Positions 57,247 to 64,000 of a stretch of 64,000 nucleotides of DNA are shown here, piece by piece. Positions within the stretch are counted from its first letter, which is position 1; each line of letters starts with the position of its first letter. This stretch comes from Ceratodon purpureus (Eukaryota > Streptophyta > Bryopsida > Pseudoditrichales > Ditrichaceae): contig CM026426.1 in the NCBI GenBank assembly GCA_014871385.1, forward strand, positions 98,916,861 through 98,980,860, in the 5' to 3' direction. The notes below the pieces were generated by a model. That model worked only from the letters and a program-made list of their open reading frames with translations, was not told where the DNA came from and ran no database searches. The position numbers and the translations under genes are program-made.

Positions 57247-60200
57247 ATGGGTGGAGACGGTGCTCGGACTAGTTCGAAGGGTGGGAAGATTAGGTCCAAA
57301 GGAAATGTAGGATCTGCTCTGGGAGTGAAAGTCGGGAAGACAAAGTCAGGGGGAAGTGATGTAGTTGGGGTAGGTGTGAAGCAGGAGGACGACCATTTCC
57401 TAGACGTCGAGGATTTGCAGGAGCTCATTTCAAGCTTGAAGTCCCCTCCAGATTTGTTTACCTGGGAGGACTTTTGGGATAGATACAACTTGGAATGTGG
57501 GCCTAATTCTATCAATCCGCATCGATGCCGGAATGACAAGGAGATTTCGGACAAGACAATGTAGGAGTTCGGGTTGAGGCCGGAGGGTGTTAGAGGTCGC
57601 GGTGGATACTCTTGGGCAGATTGCAACAATAGGGATATTGTCAATTGCATCAGGTACTTGCATCCTATAGTGTATCAGCACGGTCCAGATGAGATACCCC
57701 GGTGTATTACTAAGCAGTTTGCTGTGGGCGTAGTTCTAGAATACCAGAAGAATCTAGTAAATTGGGCTTTGTATGGTCAGGAGACGAACCATAGCCAGAG
57801 AAGAAAATTCGAACAGGATCTAGGAAAGCTCCAGTACGCCATCAACACCGGGGCGAAGGTGAGAAAACGGACATGGAGGGGTTTGAAGGTCGACTCAGTG
57901 GTGAAGTTGGAGCTCTTGGTCGGGGGAGAATCCTTCAACGCCCACAAAGGTATGTTTTTGCAGTTCTTTTTATTGGGAAGTTCAGGTTTAGGGTTGCAGG
58001 GTCAGGATCAGGTTGTGATTAGGATTCAGGTTCAGGTTGTGATTCAGGTTCAATTTGTGATTAGAATTTAGGATGCGATTTGGATATAAATGGTGCTTGT
58101 ATACTATAGAAAATGTTTTGCTCCTAACTGTATTGAGAATTTAGGATTCAATTGTTTCTTTTAATGACACATAGAAAATTCATTTAGGCTTGGAGTTGCA
58201 TCATTCTGGCGTATTCAGTCTTTTTCCAGTTCAGGGTCATATTGTATCTCTTTGCTATGTTGTACAACCTGTTCTTTGTTATGTTGGGGGGGAAGCACAA
58301 TAAAGTGGACCACAAAAGTGCTTAGCTCATTGCCAATTTCAGCTTGTTGTGTAAACACGCTAGAAAGTGGCATCTAAAACTTCTTGATGGGAAATTAAGT
58401 TTAGGATACGAAAAGTAGACTTGATGTACTACAACTTCCGAAATTTGTGTTTGTAGTTGTTGACTTGAGACACCTCTATGAACACGACAAAGTTGAACAA
58501 AGTGAATGCAGTCATTTGGAATTACATTGTAGTTTTGACAGAATTCACTTTTGACTTTGTGGGGCCCTTCGTTTGTACATTACGCTTATAGAAATGATCC
58601 GGGTGGCCGTGTTTGCAATCCTAGATTGGCGAAAAGTATCCCCGGGATGTTTTTAAAACACTATTTTTGGTGAAACTTTTTGTGAGGTTTTTCACCGAAC
58701 ATTGTTTTTTAAATTGGAAAAAACATCCTCTAAAGACAATAGAGGGCCCCAAATGAAGAAATCAAGACTTTGGAAAAGTTCATTTTCATGATTTAGAACT
58801 AGGAGTCAAATAAAGTTTCAATTGAAGATATTTTTTCATGGAGATGTGTGGAAGATACCTTATGACACCTTAAAAAGTGACTAAAATGCTCAAAAACTAC
58901 ACCAAAATGCTCAAAATCAGCTTTGAGCTATAAAAAACAGCACACTTCATATTCACTTCCTAGTGATCACATATTGCACTTGGTGGTCCACTTTATTGTG
59001 CTTCCCCCCGTTGCTTCTAACTTGCATTGTTTCCATTGACTAAGTCTTTGAAATTCGTCTGCTTTCTAACATGTGAAACTTATCTTCTTTGTGCTAGCAG
59101 CGTAGGTCAGTACCTGTCCCGAGCAATGTACCGACGACTTGGAAGGTGGGAACAAAGGCAGATTGTGTCAACCAGTCGGTGAAGGTAGAGGACCGGGGGA
59201 TAGCATCTATGTCGAAGCTCGAATATTTCCAGACGATGCACACGATCCTGCTGATGGAGATAGAGGGGTTGAAGCTCGACGAGGACTTGGCGCTGAAGGC
59301 AAAGGAGTCAATTGCAAAGACACGCGTCTTGCGCTCTTGATGGTAGAGTTGTATGAAGCTAACCTGGCTTCAATACCAAGGGGCGAAGGGGGAAATCCTG
59401 GTTTAGAGGGGAAGCAGGGTGTTCTGGTGGAGCTTCTCGAGGAGCAGAAGCAGTCGCTTGCAACAAAGCAGAGTGTGGCTCTACAGAAGGACTTAGGGGT
59501 AGTGGAGTGTAGAAGGCTGCTGGAGCAGAAGATCCGTCTGTGTGAAGGTGTGAAGACCGAATGCGAACGTATTAAGTATAGGAGGCACTCGGCAAGCCTC
59601 AATCCAGTACCACTAGTATACCCGGACAGCGCATTTGGAGAGGATGCGTCTCCTGAGCGCAGGTTCCTAAAAATCACCACGTGTGCCCCTTGTGGATTTG
59701 GATTTCCTAAGAGTGATATCGTTATTGCTAGCTGCAAGCACATGTACCATCCATTCTGTGCAAAAGTGACCTACGAGAATGGTTACAAGTGTGCAGCCGC
59801 AAACTGTAGTGATAAGTTAGTGGACCCAGATTGGCATTGTAGTTTCGGATGGGGAGGTCCAGGGACAGTTGTCGTCGAGGATGTTGCTGCTCAGATGACC
59901 GTATGCGACGAGGAAGTGGCCCGCTTACTTGTTGGTCGAGCTGAACGAGCTCGTCTACGATGTCCAAACACAGGTCAGTACTTGAATCATCTCCAAAAAG
60001 TACTTGGGCTTTTCATATACCTTGGCTTACACTACTTCTCTGCGTTTATTTAGGCCTTGTTTCAGAACATAAGTACTTTGTGGTGTTTATCCTTTTCCAC
60101 TGTATTCTAGAGTCACTAATCAATAGTACTTGTATTGCAGAGGCTCAAGGAAGAATACATTCTCCCTCACTGTTTATACTTTTAGTAACTCGAGTCGTGT

Positions 60201-62130
60201 TCTGTTACTCTGTGTTTAATACTTGTTTTGTACTTTGGAATTTCTGCGTATTGTCGTGTATATGTTTGTCCATTTACATCGTACAATGTGTATGTCAAGT
60301 ACCTCAGATGAATTTGAATGTACATTGGGACGGTATGGATGATGTACATACAATACTTACCTTAATTTTTAAAATACGTAAATGGTAGTACATTCTGTAA
60401 ATGTAGTTCTCTTATGTAGTTCTAATAGAAGTGAAAGTACTTTGGCAACAATAAAGTACAGTATTGGGTTTAGGATGTATCAGTAGCAGATTGTTGTAGC
60501 CACTCACATAGTACTTTTAGACCGCATGTACTAATAGTATGTTATTTATTACTAGACGTACTTCTAAGTACCTAATGTACTCATGATCATATGACTAATT
60601 CATTCCTGTTGTTGTAATGACAGACTCGTCATTGAAGCCGACGCTGTGTCTCTCTCACGGCGTTGCTAGTTTAGGAGAGCAAAGTCAAGCTGTTTGCTCA
60701 ACAAAATTTAGGGACTCAGCGGCTGGAGACACTATCACTAGCAGTCTCATGCAAATCCGGGAGGATGACAGAGGTCAGAGATTTGACGTGGAACGGCGGG
60801 TGCACCTAGTAGCCTCGAAGCCGGGCACGTCGTCAGGAAAATCTGGGGGACGCAAACATCAGGGTGGGTCGCAAGTAGCCCCACAGATGGTATTTGAATG
60901 CCTTCAGAAGGATTCACGTAAGGGATCAATAGTGAAGGAGACCGAAATAGAAGAGGAATTAGATGAGGAAGACTCCAAAAGTGAAGGTATGTCATTCCCT
61001 CATTGTAATTGCCGCCTATAACAATGTGATAGGCAGTGTATGTTTGTATATTTTGGGGTGCTATTGACCATAGTGAATGGTCTCACATGAACCTTGCTGA
61101 ATTAATACTTGTTGGAGTGCTGTTTTTGACAAGTCATGATCCCGACTTGCAGTCGAGCTCTGGGGCTACTGTATGGGGCAGCGGAGACGAAGATAGTGAT
61201 GCTGACTCAGAGGAGGGAAAAAGTGGGCATAGACGCAGCCATCAAGAGGAAGATGGAGAGGGATCTGAACCAAAAAATATGGGGATAGAGAACACCGACC
61301 TTTTGTCTACTGAGGTGGACAAAACTAACCACGGAGATCAATGTGTTGCAGGTGCGGACCAGGCTGGGGCGATGCTGCATGAAGAAACCCCTACGGCCGA
61401 GGTCGTTGAGACCAAAGGTAATGGCGAGCCAACCTCTGACATGGAGATTGACGTGGAACGGCAGATAATACTGGAGGGTGAAGGCAAAACAAAGGGGAAG
61501 GGAATGGGGGTTGTCGAGTCTGAGGGTCTAGATGACGAGCAAGAAGGTGTATTGAATCAAGGCAGTCTGGAGATATGGGGTAGGCCGTGGACTTCGTTGG
61601 TGCAGACCATGGCAGCAGTGACTGAAACCACCAATCTCGATGATTGCATGGAACGGTCAATTCCATCAGACGGACACCGTAATCGGGGAGAGAATGAAGT
61701 CATTCCTAGTGTGAAGAGATCCAAGGGATATGAAGTGGTGGAAGCTCCTGTAGTCGGGAAACAAGTGAAGGGGAAGAGGAAATCGGAGGAGGGAAGGCGG
61801 CTGCAGGAGGAGTTGGAAGGCCAATGGATGGCTGGAAGACTAAGTGTCGCGGATACAGGGCCAGCCCAAAGAACTCGGGCGAGTAGGAGATCACTGGGCG
61901 GAGAAGACGACGGGACTGAAGCTGTAGGCGAAGGTGAGGGCCAACGAAGGGCCAAAAACAGGAAACCAAAGGAGAGGGAGGTGGAAAAACTGGCATCAAA
62001 GTCAGGTGGCAAAAGGAAGTCAAAAGAAAGCCCAAGTCTGCGCAGTGGCCCCAACTTTGCAAGTACTGGAGGCAGCCCAAGCGGAAAAAAACTTAAGGCG
62101 GTTAAGTCTGTTTTGGAAGCCTCTAACTAA
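57247..62130 (+). pseudogene. RING-like multi-exon gene, probably damaged
   Basis: ATG 57247 opens MGGDGARTSSKGGKIRSKG. A globular region follows (LEDVEDLQ-type helix, DLFTWEDFWDRYNL, then RGRGGYSWADCNNRDIVNCIR) to a donor at 57953. An intron with a MITE precedes exon 59110-59973, which has a coiled coil (MSKLEYFQTMHTILLMEIEG) and a zinc-binding segment CAPCGFGF...ASCKHMYHPFC...CAAANC (RING-H2-like). Exon 60624-60990 and a last exon region at 61150-62130 add a long charged, Lys-rich tail (KRKSKESPS, SGGKRKSKE). One TAG (57562) and a frame change (about 59320) suggest damage. RING proteins usually act as E3 ubiquitin ligases. The coiled coil plus RING layout also occurs in the remnant at 10077-11022. 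Confidence 0.5.
58286..59009 (+). mobile_element. MITE family B, full copy, in an intron
   Basis: It starts GGGGGGGAAGCACAATAAAG and ends CTTTATTGTGCTTCCCCCC. The inverted termini extend about 30 bp (GTGGACCAC...GTGGTCCAC). Length is 724 bp and no protein is encoded. A GTT lies on each side, possibly a 3-bp duplication. The right two-thirds match 11064-11545. Confidence 0.78.
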
Positions 62131-62362
62131 TCGATGCAGTAGAATTGTGTACGATGCAATAGAAATGTGATGCCCGGATTTTAGTGGGAGCAAAATATGC
62201 TTTCACCTTGTTTTCTGCCATGTAATGTACATATCTGGAGCTTCTTCGGGTTTGTGGTGTTTTTTTTGCGACAATACATTCTATATGTTTTCTGTCTTGC
62301 AATCAAGCAATTCAGAGTGCAGACACGTGTCCCATTTTTAAATTGTGAATTTATCTACTTGA

Positions 62363-62887
62363 CAAAACAGGAATATGTATTACTTAAGGATCTTTCGTAT
62401 GGCCAGGAGCGGCATCCTGTGCCAGTGGTTGCTCCATGTCAATCCCCAATCTCCCCTCCTTGGTTTTGGTACACAAAGGAAAATATGGTGCTAGTCGAAG
62501 AGCCTACTGAATTATGGACTACGGTGGGAAAAGCATTCGGACCCAGACCAGGTGTTCTGGTTGTGGGAAAAATTGTATAAGGGATAATCCTTTTGGGTGC
62601 AAGTGCGCCTTATTATCCGGGACTTTTGCCTACACCAAAACAGGGCTCCTTCAGGCTGACGTCATAAACCAACTGGATGACGACTTACCTTTGGAATTTT
62701 GTAACAAAGGGTCAGGTTGCTATTGTGCGAATCTCCCGTGTGAAGAGAGTACCACTGATGAAGATGGAGTTTGTCCGGGCCACCGGCCAAGGACTTTTAT
62801 CACTGAATGCAACTCTTTGTGTGCTTGTCATTCCAAATGTGGCAACCGTGTGATACAACATGGCATGACAGTGAAAGTCCAAGTAAG
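62363..62887 (+). pseudogene. SUVR-type histone H3K9 methyltransferase, pre-SET exon
   Basis: After an AAAACAG acceptor the exon reads EYVLLKDLSYGQERHPVPVV, the entry motif of SUVR1/2/4-type proteins. The pre-SET cysteine cluster follows: CSGCGKNC, FGCKCALLSGTFAYTKTGLL, CYCANLPC, CPGHRPRTFITECNSLCAC, CHSKCGNRVIQHGMTVKVQ. It ends at a GTAAGA donor at 62888. This cluster binds three zincs and supports the SET domain, which methylates histone H3 lysine 9. A one-base frame change near 62555 separates the first motif from the cysteines. No SET exon is found in the remaining 1.1 kb, so the gene is either cut by the window or truncated. Upstream exons are not identified. Confidence 0.7.
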
Positions 62888-62889
62888 AT

Positions 62890-64000
62890 AGTCGGTGCAT
62901 GTACATCATAGTTTTATTTTTTTAAATAATGCCGATGAATATTTTACCTTTACTTTATGCCTTTGAGGTCGTCACTGGGCAGGAAACCTTAACACAAACA
63001 AGGAGAAACCAGCTAGGTCGTTGAGAAGCAGTACACAACTGAAAATGCATCCTTTCTCATCTAAACACACTCTGAAGAGGCGCAATTAAAATAGTTTCAC
63101 TATTCTGTAGGACCATACAAAGAACATATGGAGCATAGAGAAGAGAACTCTATGTAAATTCAAAACCTCTAAGTAAGAATTGAAAGCAGTGCGGCTTCAG
63201 TTCTAGATTGTGCTTACACTGAATTTACACTAAGTATGCTTGCATACCTTAAAGAGCATATTCCATAATGCCGGTTCTAGATTAGAAACCTCCCTGTAGG
63301 CTGTAGCACATAATTTAGTTAAAAAACAACAAGCACAGTGCTCCTCTAATTCACTTAACACCTACGCTGCAAACAAAATCATTAGAATGAACTAACCACA
63401 GAACTCTCGGAATGGAGGAACTTCACACTACTGCAATGAACAGAACCAACTGGCCAGTACTTGCTAAGTTTTCAACCTGCATAGCGACGTAGCTTTCGTT
63501 CTAGAAGAGACACCGCTCTCTTCTAACATGGATAACCGTAATAGACGCGTCAAAAAGCTTAACCCCTAAAGCATTTGGCCATAAAATCCCAAATTCTGCC
63601 TCAAATCTGCCCTGTTTTAGTTCAAGGTAGAATTATGAAAATTTAAACGTAATTAGAAGAATCTAACCGTAGGATCTAGTACCTAACTTGTACATGTATG
63701 TGTATACAAAATTTTAGACTGTAACTCCTCACCGTTTGGAAGATGGTAAGGTTTGAACTTGAGTGAAAAGTTTGTTTTGGTCTTGCCCGGCAGGGACAGC
63801 CACACTTCGGAGAGTAAAACAGCCAATTTTTTGAGATCTTGTGGTTGGAGGCTCTTCAGTTTTGGATTCTAAAGTGAGTTGGGAGTATGCTCAAAAAAAT
63901 TGAAGAGAATACAACACAGAGAAGCATTGGAAAACCACATTTCTAGTGACGGGAGTCAAATGAAATGCATATACACTGGCTCTTTTTTCACACTACAAAT
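62890..64000. other. No recognised feature
   Basis: AT-rich DNA with no SET-domain motif, no long frame and no clear repeat end. A short hairpin (TAGAAGAGA facing TCTCTTCTA) lies at about 63502-63526. If the SUVR gene is intact, this is intron. Confidence 0.4.

Noticed and set aside
1-64000. CRISPR array, rRNA operon or bacterial operons
   Set aside because: No regularly spaced short repeats with unique spacers, no rRNA signature, and introns throughout.

Overview
Overall reading. This is a repeat-rich nuclear window from a green-lineage eukaryote. The evidence is GT-AG introns of roughly 80-170 bp, a plant SUVR-type histone methyltransferase fragment, Mutator-like transposases with SWIM zinc fingers, and plant-like copia, LINE and MITE elements. 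A charophyte alga or early land plant is my inference; the sequence does not name the species. Most protein-coding matter is transposon-derived or decayed. No rRNA, tRNA or CRISPR was found.

Layout. 0-1 kb: fragments of an unrecognised two-exon gene family (a second decayed copy lies at 13.6-14.1 kb). 1-4 kb: AT-rich and pyrimidine-rich DNA. 3.99-11.05 kb: a minus-strand RING-like gene cut in two by a whole-looking Ty1/copia element (4208-10076) with LTRs that look identical. The copia carries an antisense ORF with an RNase H1-type hybrid-binding domain. 11-22 kb: MITEs, diverged repeats, and remnants of gypsy-like and unknown genes between inverted repeats at 14.5-15.0 and 21.5-22.0 kb. 22.6-25.6 kb: a decayed minus-strand gene. 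26.1-26.8 kb: two copies of a GGAGAGC-rich repeat. 27.5-31.9 kb: a decayed Mutator-like gene on the minus strand, tail to tail with a small plus-strand gene.

The centrepiece is an interrupted palindrome at 34.7-53.1 kb. Each arm (about 5.7 kb) holds two genes. One is a long multi-exon gene encoding heptads like the RNA polymerase II C-terminal domain (CTD), a ParB-like segment, and a permuted DNA-methylase-like domain. The other is an F-box-like gene, tail to tail with the first. The spacer at the centre is a GGAGAGC repeat. The left arm is opened by a 6.4 kb Mutator-like element (39.77-46.21 kb). The arms are diverged over most of their length, but a 1.65 kb tract covering the methylase end reads as identical, which suggests recent gene conversion. 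Both gene copies carry damage.

53.8-56.5 kb: a 5'-truncated minus-strand LINE with a PCIF1-like methylase-related domain, RNase H, a zinc knuckle and a restriction-like endonuclease region. 57.2-62.1 kb: a plus-strand RING-like multi-exon gene with a MITE in one intron. 62.36-62.89 kb: a SUVR-type pre-SET exon. The last 1.1 kb holds nothing I can identify.
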